A DNA stretch of 64,000 nt. Source: Halictus rubicundus. Taxonomy: Eukaryota; Arthropoda; Insecta; Hymenoptera; Halictidae. The notes under the pieces are model-generated. The model did no database searches. It had not been told where the DNA came from and worked only from the letters and a program-made list of their open reading frames with translations. Shown here piece by piece: positions 44,181 through 52,029 of this stretch. A program made the translations under genes and the position numbers. The stretch is from assembly GCF_050948215.1 (NCBI RefSeq), contig NW_027488908.1, forward strand, positions 62,001-126,000, in the 5' to 3' direction. The stretch's first letter is position 1, and every line of letters begins with the position of its first letter.

Positions 44181-45300
44181 AGAGGATAGGATAGGATTGG
44201 ATAGAGAATAGGATAGGATAGATGATATTATAAGAAAGACGATAGGATATGATAGAGGATACGATATTATAGAGGATAGGTTAGGATAGAGGATCGGATA
44301 GGATAGAGGATTGTATAGGGGATTGGATAGGATAGAGGATAGGATAGGATAGAGGATTGTATAGGGAATTGGATAGGATAGAGGATAGGATAGGATAGAG
44401 GATAGGATAGGATAGAGGATTGGATAGGATAGAGGATAGGATAGGATAGAGGATAGGATAGGATAGAGGATAGGATAGGATAGAGGATAGGATAGGATTG
44501 AGGATAGGATAGGATAGAGGATAGGATAGGATAGAGGATTGTATAGAGGATTGGATAGCATGGAGGATAGGATAGGATAGAGGATAGGATAGGATAGAGG
44601 ATAGGATAGGATAGAGGATAGGATAGGATAGAGGATAGGATAGGATAGAGGATAGGATAGGATAGAGGATAGGATAGGATAGAGGATAGGATAGGATAGA
44701 GGATAGGATAGAATAGAGGATAGGATAGGATAGAGGATCGGATAGGGGATTGGATAGGATAGAGGATAGGATAGGATAGAGAATAGGATAGGAGATTGTA
44801 TAGGATATTGGACAGGAGACGATACAGGATAGGATAGGATAGACGATTGGATATGGTAGAGGATAGGATACGATAGAGGATAGGGTAGGATATAGTATAG
44901 GAGAGGATGGAAGATATTATAGGATAGAGGACAGGATAGGGTAGAGGATACGATATTATAGTGGAGAGGATCGAATATAGGATAGGATAGGGGATTGGAT
45001 AGGATAGAGGATAGGATAGGATAGAGGATAGGATAGGATAGAGGATAGGATAGGATAGAGGATAGGATAGGATAGAGAATAGGATAGGATTGAGGATAGG
45101 ATAGGATAGAGGATAGGATAGGATAGAGGATAGGATAGGATAGAGGATAGGATAGGATTGGATAGAGAATAGGATAGGATAGATGATATTATAAGAAAGA
45201 CGATAGGATATGATAGAGGATACGATATTATAGAGGATAGGTTAGGATAGAGGATCGGATAGGATAGAGGATTGTATAGGGGATTGGATAGGATAGAGGA
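43660..45300 (+). repeat. 961-bp tandem duplication next to the retrotransposon
   Basis: Offsets of 961 bp hold for GAATAGAGG (43750 against 44711), GAGATTGTATAGG (43831 against 44792), TGGAGAGGATCG (44001 against 44962) and ATGATATTATAAG (44222 against 45183). The second copy is partial. Confidence 0.87.
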
Positions 45301-45602
45301 TAGGATAGGATAGAGGATAGGATAGAGGATAGGATAGGATAGAGGATAGGAGACGATAGAGGATAGGATAGGATAGAGGATAGGATAGAGGATAGGATAG
45401 GATAGAGGATAGGAGACGATAGAGGATAGGATAGGATAGAGGATAGGATAGGATAGGATAGGATAGAGGATAGGATAGGATAGAGTATAGGTTATAGGAT
45501 TGGATAGGATAGAGGATAAAATTCAGGATAGATTATACGAAAGAGGATAGGATATGATAGAGGATACGATATTATAGAGGAAAGGAAAGGATAGAGGATA
45601 GG

Positions 45603-45621
45603 ATAGGATAGAGGATTGTAT
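45603..45621 (+). repeat. Target-site duplication, left
   Basis: ATAGGATAGAGGATTGTAT is repeated perfectly at 52011-52029, directly after the poly(A). The first A on the right could belong to the tail, so the duplication is 18 or 19 bp. Uninterrupted satellite copies of the same context (42170-42202, 43476-43508, 44534-44566) contain it once, so this is a true duplication and not satellite periodicity. Confidence 0.93.
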
Positions 45622-45660
45622 GGGGACCGAGGGGATATGGGGGGACCGAGGGGATATGGG
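45622..45660 (+). repeat. Two tandem 19-bp copies at the 5' terminus
   Basis: GGGGACCGAGGGGATATGG occurs at 45622-45640 and again at 45641-45659, followed by one more G. The first copy abuts the satellite directly. It could be a genuine 5'-end tandem repeat of the family or a junction duplication made during second-strand synthesis. Confidence 0.9.
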
Positions 45661-45692
45661 CTTAGTAGTGGTGACTCGGATCCACTACTAGG
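45661..45692 (+). other. Hairpin near the 5' end
   Basis: TAGTAGTGG at 45663-45671 is the exact reverse complement of CCACTACTA at 45682-45690, giving a 9-bp stem with a 10-nt loop; an outer C-G pair could extend it. It sits just inside the tandem 19-mers and probably forms in the RNA. Confidence 0.7.
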
Positions 45693-46060
45693 TATGCCAC
45701 AGTGGTGGCGGTCATATCCCTAAAATCCTCTACGCTCCACCTCCTCGTGGTGGTCCCTGGGAACACACATAGTTGTGTGTTGCTAACGGAGCGAGGGGTA
45801 TTCCGCGGAAAGTAGTCCCAATGATGTATGAGGCGATGCCGGCGGGATCTTCGGATCCTGGCAGGGCCTCCCTTGCCGGTAAGGCTCACACGGAGGGATA
45901 AAAAACCGCGGAATGGGTCCTGCGATAACGACCGGGGAGGTCGCCGCAGGGCCCTTGCCGTAAACCGGTGGTCATGTTTTACCGGAACGGTGGTCTTGCC
46001 TTAATCGGCCGGGCCGCGAGGATGATAACCTCTATAAAAATCCCTAATGCCCTAAGCTTA

Positions 46061-46130
46061 GGTGCGCGGTGAGAGGGTACGCCCTGGCTACAGGGCGCGG
46101 CTGGTGGGGTACATCAGCCACTAGCGCACC
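46061..46130 (+). other. Branched RNA fold in the 5' leader (predicted)
   Basis: GGTGCGC (46061-46067) pairs perfectly with GCGCACC (46124-46130). Enclosed are two hairpins: GCCCTG/CAGGGC (46081-46086 with 46091-46096, 4-nt loop) and GGCTG/CAGCC (46099-46103 with 46115-46119). The three nested pairings make chance unlikely. It is about 70 nt long with a 7-bp closing stem, but lacks a T-loop or anticodon arrangement, so it is not called a tRNA. A role in translation start or RNA packaging is inference. Confidence 0.6.
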
Positions 46131-46171
46131 ATCTCTGGATACCTGGCGAACTCCAGTTGAAATTAGCCTTA

Positions 46172-46196
46172 CCCGGGCAAGGAGGCTCTGCCCGGG
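46172..46196 (+). other. GC-rich hairpin before the ORF1 ATG
   Basis: CCCGGGCA (46172-46179) pairs with TGCCCGGG (46189-46196) over a 9-nt loop. It ends 39 nt before the ATG at 46235, where it could slow scanning ribosomes. A weaker pair CTGGA/TCCAG (46135-46139 with 46152-46156) lies just upstream. Confidence 0.6.
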
Positions 46197-46234
46197 CGGA
46201 CGTGTTTTTTCCTGCCAATCTCGTGGGACCAGAT

Positions 46235-48394
46235 ATGGAATCGTATAATAAAAACCTTGATGTTGTGGGGGAGGCTGCCGATACGGCAGCAGCTGCGGCG
46301 GGGGAAGAGACGGCAGCGGTCACTGACGGGGAGGGGATGGCAACGATTACTGCCGGGGAGGACGCGGTCGTGGTCATCGCGGACGAGGACTCGGATGGGG
46401 ATGAAACAATCATCTCCATCTCGAGCTCCGTCGGCTCGATCGTGACGCGCGGGGGCGCGGAGAAGCGGGGCGCGACATCTGGGGTCTCTGACCCCAAGCG
46501 TGCCCGGTTAGAGGGGGGGCAGCACACCCGCGGCGGGTCGGTGTCGCGGACGGACCCCGGGGAGGGCTCGTCGGGGACGCCCACCATGGATCTGGCCCTC
46601 GGCGGCCGCGCCGAGAGGAGTCAGACGAGGAGGGTGGATGACCTCATCGAGCTGGGTGGGAGGATGCCGACAGCGCAGCTAGTAGGGGAGGTGGAGGAGG
46701 CGATGTTGAGGGTGGAGAGAGTCTCCACCGTCTCAAAGGGCCTCAAGGGGGACCTGGCTAAAGACTTGCGGGATTGTTCTGCAGTCGCCAGGGCCCACTG
46801 CACCACCTTGATGCAGCGGTGCTTTACCGGGATGGCGTGGCAGGGGAGCCAGGAGGTGGCCCGCCTCCGCGAGCAGAACGCGGCCCTCGCGAAGGAGGCG
46901 GGTGACCTCCGGGCGAGGCTCCGGTCAATGGAGGCCGGGCGGCGGGCGAACACCGACAGCGGTCGCCGGGCGGGACATGCGCCAATAGGGGAAGCGCCCC
47001 CCGCCTCCTCGACAGCGAGGGTCCGTACGCGGGGGATGGAGGCGATGGGATCGTCGGGGGAGGGAGCGGGAGTTTTGGACTCCGAAGCCCTGCTTCTCCG
47101 GGTTGGCGCGCTGATAACGGCCAGGAACCGGGAGCTAGAGGCCCGGATGGAGGAGCGGTTCCGGACGATTCTGGCCGGGTTGGCCCCGGCCCTCCGGGCG
47201 GAGGGTAAGTCGGCGCGCGAGGCGACGCCGGTGGCTTCTCTGCCGGCGACGTCTGTCACCAAGGGGACTGGACCGGTGGTCGTGTCCAACGTGAGGGTGG
47301 TGCCCCCCGTTATCATTCCGCCACCGGTCGTCCCGGCCTCGTGGATGGAGGTGACGAGCAAGGCGGCGAAGAGGGCCAAGAAGAAGATGGCCGCGGAGGA
47401 GGCTGCGGCGAGAGCAGCCGCGGCCGAGGCAGCTGCCGCCGCTTCACGGCTGCAGGCTGCGAGGGAGCCGAGGGCGGCGGGCGGCGCACGAGTGCAGGGC
47501 GGCGCGAGCGCGGCGAAGCCCGCCGCCGGGAGGGACGGTGGCCTGGGACGCACCCCCAGAACGGGAGCAGTGGCCATCACCATCCCCGAGAGCTGCAAGC
47601 TCACTTATTCGGAGGTGATGGCCAGGGCAAAAGAGAGGGTGGACCTCAAGGCTATCGGGATCGAGTCGGGGGTGCTTCCCAGGCGGTCGAAAACCGGCGG
47701 GATCCTCCTGGAGGTCAGGGGCACGGGGTGCCAGGAGAAGGCACGGGCCCTCTCCGGGAGGATCGCCGAGGCGCTTGGGGGGACCGGGGTTAAGGTCTCC
47801 CAGGCGGTCAAGCGCGGCGAGGTGCGCGTGGCGGGCCTGGACGACTCGGTGTCGCCCGGGGACGTAGCGGCGGCGCTGGCGGCGGCGGGGGGGTGTTCCG
47901 CGGCGGAGTTCCGGGTCGGCGAGATCCGCAGACCCGCCTCGGAGCAGGCGCTGGGCTCCTGTTGGGCCCAGGGCCCCCTCGCGGCCGTCAAGAAAGTGTT
48001 GGCGGGAGGCCGGCTGTTGGTCGGCTGGTCCTCGGCCCGCGTCGAGGCGCTGAGGGAGCGGCCCCTCCAATGCTTCCGTTGTTTGGAGACGGGGCACACG
48101 CGGGCGACATGCAAGAGCGCGGTCGACAGAGGCGCGATGTGCTACCGCTGCGGGGCGGCGGAGCACCGGGCTTCGGCCTGTAAGGCCGCCCCCAGGTGTC
48201 CGCTCTGCGCGGACCTGGGGAGACCATCGGGCCATAGATTCGGGGCCAAAGCGTGTGCCCCGGCTCCCAAGAGGGGCCGCGCGGCGACGAAAGAGAAGGG
48301 CGCGTCTGGGGCTGCATCCGCGCAGCGGCCGCAGACAGCGCCGGGGGCCCGGACCTCCCAGGGAGGGGACTCTGCAGAGCCCATGTTAGAGTAG
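46235..48394 (+). CDS. ORF1: gag-like nucleic-acid-binding protein of R1-clade retrotransposon
   Basis: This frame encodes 719 residues from the first in-frame ATG; the frame is open 26 codons further upstream (from TTG at 46157) but has no ATG there. Residues 1-200 are acidic then basic and low in complexity. A Leu/Ala/Arg heptad-like stretch near 207-232 and a Lys/Ala/Glu-rich stretch near 377-415 could form coiled coils. Residues 453-612 match the conserved block that precedes the knuckles in R1-clade ORF1 proteins, with landmarks TYSEVMARAK, GLDDSV and GWSSARVEAL. Three zinc knuckles follow: CX2CX4HX4C at 613-626, CX2CX4HX4C at 636-649 and CX2CX8HX6C at 655-674. The protein is expected to coat the element RNA and take it to the target. 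It ends PMLE-stop and overlaps the open part of ORF2, which lies in the -1 frame. No frameshift or stop interrupts it. Confidence 0.93.
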   Translation: MESYNKNLDVVGEAADTAAAAAGEETAAVTDGEGMATITAGEDAVVVIADEDSDGDETIISISSSVGSIVTRGGAEKRGATSGVSDPKRARLEGGQHTRGGSVSRTDPGEGSSGTPTMDLALGGRAERSQTRRVDDLIELGGRMPTAQLVGEVEEAMLRVERVSTVSKGLKGDLAKDLRDCSAVARAHCTTLMQRCFTGMAWQGSQEVARLREQNAALAKEAGDLRARLRSMEAGRRANTDSGRRAGHAPIGEAPPASSTARVRTRGMEAMGSSGEGAGVLDSEALLLRVGALITARNRELEARMEERFRTILAGLAPALRAEGKSAREATPVASLPATSVTKGTGPVVVSNVRVVPPVIIPPPVVPASWMEVTSKAAKRAKKKMAAEEAAARAAAAEAAAAASRLQAAREPRAAGGARVQGGASAAKPAAGRDGGLGRTPRTGAVAITIPESCKLTYSEVMARAKERVDLKAIGIESGVLPRRSKTGGILLEVRGTGCQEKARALSGRIAEALGGTGVKVSQAVKRGEVRVAGLDDSVSPGDVAAALAAAGGCSAAEFRVGEIRRPASEQALGSCWAQGPLAAVKKVLAGGRLLVGWSSARVEALRERPLQCFRCLETGHTRATCKSAVDRGAMCYRCGAAEHRASACKAAPRCPLCADLGRPSGHRFGAKACAPAPKRGRAATKEKGASGAASAQRPQTAPGARTSQGGDSAEPMLE

Positions 48395-51300
48395 GTACTT
48401 TTAATCCTACTCCGGTTCTGCAGGCGAACCGCAACCACTCGCGCGCGGCACAGGACCTGTTTGTCCAAGCCGTGCGCGAGTGGGGGGCTGGGCTGGCAGT
48501 TGCGGCGGAGCCGTACGCAATCCCCGAACACCCCTTCTGGGTGGGGGACGAGATCGGCTCCGTAGTAATAGTGGCGGGAAGCCGCCCCGGGTCCCCGTCG
48601 GTCTCCCTTCTGGAGCGGGGCGAGGGATTCGTGGCGGTGCAATGGGGGGACATCGCGGTTGTCGGGATCTACATCTCGCCGAGCTGTGGCCTCGATCAAT
48701 TTCGGGGGTTCCTGGGCGGGCTGAACAGCTGCATCGCGCGGTGCAGCGCCCGCCCGGTTCTCGTTTTGGGAGACTTCAATGCCCACGCGGTATCGTGGGG
48801 GAGTCCCAGGACGACCACTAGGGGTGGCGAGGTGTTAACCTGGGCGGCCGGCCTGGATCTCCGGTTGATTAACCGGGGATCGACGCCGACGTGCGTGCGT
48901 CCGCAGGGGGTCTCGATTGTCGACCTGACATGGGGGACTCCCTCGGCCGTGCGCCGGGTGTCGGGATGGAGGGTGGCCGAGGAGATAGAGATTGCGTCAG
49001 ACCATACGCCCATCGTCATGGACGTGTGGCCCACCCTCCACGCGCGGGATTCCCGGCCGGGCCGGGGGGACCGACGGCCGCGATGGGCCTTGAAGCGGCT
49101 GGACGCGGACGCGTTCGGGGCCGCGGTAGCCGCGGCGACATGGACGGGGCCGGCCCTGTCCGAGCTGGCGCCTGCGCAAGGGGCGAGGCGGCTGCGGGAG
49201 GTAATGACGGCGGTGTGCGACACCGCCATGCCCCGCAGCCGGTTCGCCCCCAGGAGGGCGGCGTACTGGTGGTCCGCCGGCATTGCGGAGCTCCGGCGTG
49301 CCTGCAATGCCGCGCGGCGTCGGTTCGGCCGAGCGCGTAGGAGGCGCGACGACGAGGAGGCGACGGCGAGGCTCGGCGGGGAGTACCGAGCCGCGCTCGG
49401 GGTTCTCCGCAGGGCTATCGCGCGGGCCAAGGCCGACGCGTGGTCGGAGCTCGTCGGCACGGTGGACTCCGATCCATGGGGGCGCCCGTACAAGCTGGTC
49501 ATGAACAAGCTGCGCGCGTGGGCGCCTCCGGTGACGGAGTCGATGGACCCCCACCTGCTCGAGGGAGTGGTGGCGTCCCTCTTCCCGCGAGAGGGGGGAC
49601 AACTGCGCCGCTCCCATTGGGAACAGGAGCCTCTCTCCTGGTCCGCAGAGTGGGAGGTGTCGGCCGGCGAGCTGGGTGAGGCGATGGCCAGGGCGCGGCG
49701 GGTGGGCCGCAAGGCCCCGGGCCCGGACGGGGTGCCGGGCCGCGCGTTGGTCTTGGCCCTGGAGGGGGGACTCGCCGCCGAACTCCGGCAGCTGTATAAC
49801 GGCTGTCTGAGGGAGGGGGTGTTCCCCACGGAGTGGAAGTCGGGCAGGTTGGTCCTCCTTCCGAAGGGGGGCAAGTCCCGGGACTCGCCCTCAGGGTACC
49901 GGCCAATTTGTCTGCTGGACGAGGCGGGGAAGTTGTTCGAGCGCGTACTCGTTGGACGCCTCGTCCGGCACCTGTCGGCGGGAGGGGTCCCCGATCTGAG
50001 CGGGGTTCAATTCGGCTTCCGGGAGGGTCTCTCCACCGTCGACGCTATTCGGCGGGTGAGGGCTCTCTCGGAGGCCTGTACGAGGGGGGGCGGTGTTGCG
50101 TTGGCGATATCCTTGGATATCGCTAACGCGTTCAACACCGTCCCCTGGGATCGGATAATGGAGGCCCTGGTCTTCCACCGGGTGCCTCTGTATCTCAGAA
50201 GGGTGATCGGGAGCTATCTCTCCGACAGGGGTATAGAGTATCCCGGCCGGTACGGGATGGTGCGCAGGGGCGTCGTGCGCGGGGTTCCGCAGGGCTCGGT
50301 GTTGGGCCCGTTGCTGTGGAATCTTGCGTACGATCGCGTCCTGCGGGAGGAGATGCCTCCCGGGGTCAGCCTGACGTGTTACGCCGACGACACGCTGGTA
50401 TTGGCCACCGGGAGGTATGCGAAGGAGGCCATCTGCCTGGCGGAGCGCGGCGCGTGGCGCGCGGTGCGCGCGATCCGGTCGCTGGGCCTAGAGGTGTCCG
50501 TCGAGAAAACCAGGGCCATGTGGTTTCTCCGCTCGGCCCGGTTGGCGGCGCCTCCCCAGTGCTGGATCTGCGTGGGGGAGGGGATGGTCAGGGTCGGGTC
50601 CCAGATGCGGTACCTGGGACTCGAGCTTGACGGCCGGTGGCGTTTTGACCGCCACCTTGAGTCGCTGGCGCCCCGGGCGGAGAGGGCGACCGCTGCGCTC
50701 GGTCGCCTTCTCCCGAATCTCGGGGGACCCTGTGGACGGGTGCGTCGTCTGTTCGCGGTGGTGGTGCGAGTTTTGGTCCTGTACGGAGCCCCTGTATGGG
50801 CGCGCGATGTCTTGGCTAGGGGGCGCAGTGGCGGCACACGGTCGCTGCTGCGTCGCATCGAGCGCAGGCTGGCCATAGGCATCGTGCGGGGGTACCGCAC
50901 CATTTCATACGCGACGGCGATGGTGATGTCGGGGCTGATCCCCCTCGAGCTGGAGGCCCGCGTGTTGGCGGATGTGCATACGCACTCCAGGGAACTCCGG
51001 CTCCGGGGGGTGGCCCCGGATCAGGCGCGGCTCATGGTGGATGAGCTCAGGCGACATGCTCGGCGGCACGCAGCCCGGGAGTGGCGCGATAGCCTTCCCG
51101 GGACGAGGGAGGGCGAGAGGCGGGCCGTTCGGGCCATCCTCCCGGTGTTCGATCAATGGAACAGGGGATGGATGGGGCATAGGGTCTCCTACCGTGTGAC
51201 GCAGGTGATGACCGGGCACGGGTGCTTCGGCGAGTACCTGTGTCGCATCGGGAGGGAGACCGAGGAGGCGTGTCACCACTGCGGCGAGCCGCGGGACACG

Positions 51301-51573
51301 GCGCAACACACTCTGGAGGAGTGTCCGGCATGGGGGGGAGAGCGCCGTGCCCTGCGGCGCGCGGTGGGCCACGACCTCTCGCTCCCGGCTGTCGTCGCTG
51401 CGGCAGCCGGTGGCGAGGAGGCGTGGAGGGGGTTCGCTTCCTTCTGCGAGCGGGTTATGCTGCGGAAGGAGGCTGCGGAACGGGATCGGGAGCGTAATCA
51501 CGATCCCGGCCGAAGGGGGGGGAGGCGGCGCAGGGTACGCCCCGGGGGCGTACCCCCGTTGCGACGCCTCTGA
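48253..51573 (+). CDS. ORF2: endonuclease-reverse transcriptase of R1-clade retrotransposon
   Basis: The frame is open from 48238, after a TAG at 48235, to 51573: 1106 codons counted from GTG 48253. No ATG lies ahead of the endonuclease, so the true start is uncertain and probably near the ORF1 stop (48392-48394). Numbering from 48253, an apurinic-type endonuclease spans about 45-258, with QANRN near 57-61, AEPY (Glu 86), the YISPS loop (140-144), GDFNAH (173-178) and SDH (249-251). The reverse transcriptase spans about 480-800, with LDIANAF (621-627), PQGSVLGP (679-686) and the catalytic YADD (710-713). A CX2CX8HX4C knuckle lies at 1007-1024. There is no RNase H, as usual in the R1 clade. 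The protein is expected to nick the target and prime cDNA synthesis there. All key residues are present. Confidence 0.95.
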   Translation: MCPGSQEGPRGDEREGRVWGCIRAAAADSAGGPDLPGRGLCRAHVRVGTFNPTPVLQANRNHSRAAQDLFVQAVREWGAGLAVAAEPYAIPEHPFWVGDEIGSVVIVAGSRPGSPSVSLLERGEGFVAVQWGDIAVVGIYISPSCGLDQFRGFLGGLNSCIARCSARPVLVLGDFNAHAVSWGSPRTTTRGGEVLTWAAGLDLRLINRGSTPTCVRPQGVSIVDLTWGTPSAVRRVSGWRVAEEIEIASDHTPIVMDVWPTLHARDSRPGRGDRRPRWALKRLDADAFGAAVAAATWTGPALSELAPAQGARRLREVMTAVCDTAMPRSRFAPRRAAYWWSAGIAELRRACNAARRRFGRARRRRDDEEATARLGGEYRAALGVLRRAIARAKADAWSELVGTVDSDPWGRPYKLVMNKLRAWAPPVTESMDPHLLEGVVASLFPREGGQLRRSHWEQEPLSWSAEWEVSAGELGEAMARARRVGRKAPGPDGVPGRALVLALEGGLAAELRQLYNGCLREGVFPTEWKSGRLVLLPKGGKSRDSPSGYRPICLLDEAGKLFERVLVGRLVRHLSAGGVPDLSGVQFGFREGLSTVDAIRRVRALSEACTRGGGVALAISLDIANAFNTVPWDRIMEALVFHRVPLYLRRVIGSYLSDRGIEYPGRYGMVRRGVVRGVPQGSVLGPLLWNLAYDRVLREEMPPGVSLTCYADDTLVLATGRYAKEAICLAERGAWRAVRAIRSLGLEVSVEKTRAMWFLRSARLAAPPQCWICVGEGMVRVGSQMRYLGLELDGRWRFDRHLESLAPRAERATAALGRLLPNLGGPCGRVRRLFAVVVRVLVLYGAPVWARDVLARGRSGGTRSLLRRIERRLAIGIVRGYRTISYATAMVMSGLIPLELEARVLADVHTHSRELRLRGVAPDQARLMVDELRRHARRHAAREWRDSLPGTREGERRAVRAILPVFDQWNRGWMGHRVSYRVTQVMTGHGCFGEYLCRIGRETEEACHHCGEPRDTAQHTLEECPAWGGERRALRRAVGHDLSLPAVVAAAAGGEEAWRGFASFCERVMLRKEAAERDRERNHDPGRRGGRRRRVRPGGVPPLRRL
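51481..51555 (+). other. Inverted repeats at the 3' end of ORF2
   Basis: CGGGATCG (51481-51488) pairs with CGATCCCG (51501-51508). Further on, GGGTACGCCCC (51533-51543) is the reverse complement of GGGGCGTACCC (51545-51555), a near-continuous palindrome. They lie in the Arg-rich tail of ORF2 and may be part of the RNA structure recognised for reverse transcription, which is inference. Confidence 0.55.
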
Positions 51574-51988
51574 CGCGAGCGGGGACGCCCTTGATGATCT
51601 CGAGGCGGGGGATCGGATATCCCCTTACACTCGGTCACCAACGGCGTCCCCGGAGGCCGCCGGGCATCTCGGGCGGGGGCTCGGATGCTCATCGGGCGGC
51701 CTAACAGGGGGGGAAGGCGCCACGTCGTCCGTTGCGTGGTGCCTTCGGATAGAGTAGGTACGGGAGGGGGCCGCGCCCCCCCCCCCTGGGTGGTATGCTA
51801 AGGCGGGGGCACACCGGATTGACATGCGCGCGCAGAGCACGGGTGCCCCCAGGAGTCTAGGGACGGACGGGGAGGAGTTAGTGGGTATACTCGGCGTTGC
51901 ACCAACCAGCCGAGGAGTCCCACATAACCCGGACCACCCCCCCCCCCCCCGGGGGGGTTCGGGTATCCGTAACGAGATTACCTCCTCG
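51574..51988 (+). other. 3' untranslated region of the retrotransposon
   Basis: This GC-rich stretch between the ORF2 stop and the A tail has no coding signal. It contains C-runs at 51776-51786 and 51937-51950. By analogy with other R1-clade elements it should carry the RNA signal that ORF2 binds to start reverse transcription. Confidence 0.8.
51937..51957 (+). repeat. C14-G7 homopolymer junction in the 3' UTR
   Basis: Fourteen C are followed directly by seven G, about 30 nt before the A tail. The tract is self-complementary and prone to length error in sequencing, so its exact length is uncertain. Confidence 0.85.
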
Positions 51989-52010
51989 AAAAAAAAAAAA
52001 AAAAAAAAAA
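51989..52010 (+). other. Poly(A) tail of the retrotransposon
   Basis: Twenty-two A follow CCTCCTCG and abut the right target-site copy. This marks the 3' end of the element and its plus-strand orientation. The next base, an A, is shared with the target site. Confidence 0.95.
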
Positions 52011-52029
52011 ATAGGATAGAGGATTGTAT
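52011..52029 (+). repeat. Target-site duplication, right
   Basis: Perfect copy of 45603-45621. The satellite continues uninterrupted as AGAGGATTGGATAGCATGG, exactly as in the uninterrupted paralogous sites. Confidence 0.93.

Larger units (their letters stand above)
1..45602 (+). repeat. 17-bp GGATA-type satellite array, left part
   Basis: The dominant unit is GGATAGGATAGGATAGA (three GGATA pentamers plus GA, 17 bp), repeated with substitutions and occasional extra or missing pentamers. The plus strand is always the G-rich strand; I see no inversion. Cytosine is rare on this strand and sits mostly in a few recurring variants: GATACGATATTATAG, GTATACGAGACGAT, GATCAG and GATCGG, GGAAAGCGG, AGCATAGG and GGACAG. 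These recur at intervals and define higher-order repeats. The reverse strand has no stop codon within a perfect array, so long Tyr/Pro/Ser/Ile/Leu open frames appear there; they are repeat artefacts. No gene or RNA gene is visible in this stretch. Role inferred: structural heterochromatin, subtelomeric or pericentromeric. Confidence 0.97.
45622..46234 (+). promoter_or_regulatory. 5' untranslated leader of the retrotransposon
   Basis: This stretch lies between the 5' junction and the first ATG of ORF1. It holds a tandem 19-mer at the junction, several strong inverted repeats, a palindrome CCTAAGCTTAGG at 46051-46062 and a TATAAAAA string at 46033-46040. Non-LTR elements usually start transcription at their first base from an internal promoter, so the promoter is expected within this leader. 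No specific promoter motif is identified. Confidence 0.75.
45622..52010 (+). mobile_element. Full-length R1-clade non-LTR retrotransposon
   Basis: A 6.39-kb GC-rich element interrupts the satellite and is bounded by a perfect 19-bp duplication. It has a 5' leader of about 610 bp, a gag-like ORF1 with three zinc knuckles, an overlapping ORF2 with endonuclease and reverse transcriptase and a C-terminal zinc knuckle, a 3' UTR of about 415 bp and a 22-nt A tail. There is no LTR, RNase H or integrase. This layout, and the conserved ORF1 block just before the knuckles, are typical of the R1 clade (R1, TRAS, SART, Waldo and relatives). Both ORFs are open with catalytic motifs intact, so recent mobility is plausible. 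Its sense strand is the G-rich satellite strand. The family within the clade cannot be named from sequence alone. Confidence 0.96.

Noticed and set aside
1..45602. Canonical TTAGG telomere array
   Set aside because: The unit is ATAGG-based; GGTTAG occurs only as isolated variants and never in tandem.
45662..45889. 75-codon minus-strand frame in the 5' leader
   Set aside because: Short, lies over the leader hairpin, and resembles no known protein.
46033..46040. TATA box in the retrotransposon leader
   Set aside because: It lies 400 nt inside the element; non-LTR promoters act at the first base and are normally TATA-less.
46061..46130. tRNA gene or tRNA-derived SINE head
   Set aside because: It has a 7-bp closing stem and about 70 nt, but the inner arms do not match D, anticodon and T arms and no A-box or B-box is evident.
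48383..48394. ATG just before the ORF1 stop as the ORF2 start
   Set aside because: It is in the ORF1 frame and gives only Met-Leu-Glu-stop; ORF2 is in the -1 frame.
46621..50903. Minus-strand and alternative-frame open frames inside the retrotransposon (for example 46621-47604, 48696-49874, 50379-50903)
   Set aside because: They are shadows of the GC-rich ORF1 and ORF2, which have recognisable domains on the plus strand.
48387..51759. Shared TAGAGTAGGTAC at the ORF1 end and in the 3' UTR (near 51750)
   Set aside because: A 12-bp match is about what chance gives in 6.4 kb, and nothing else links the two places.
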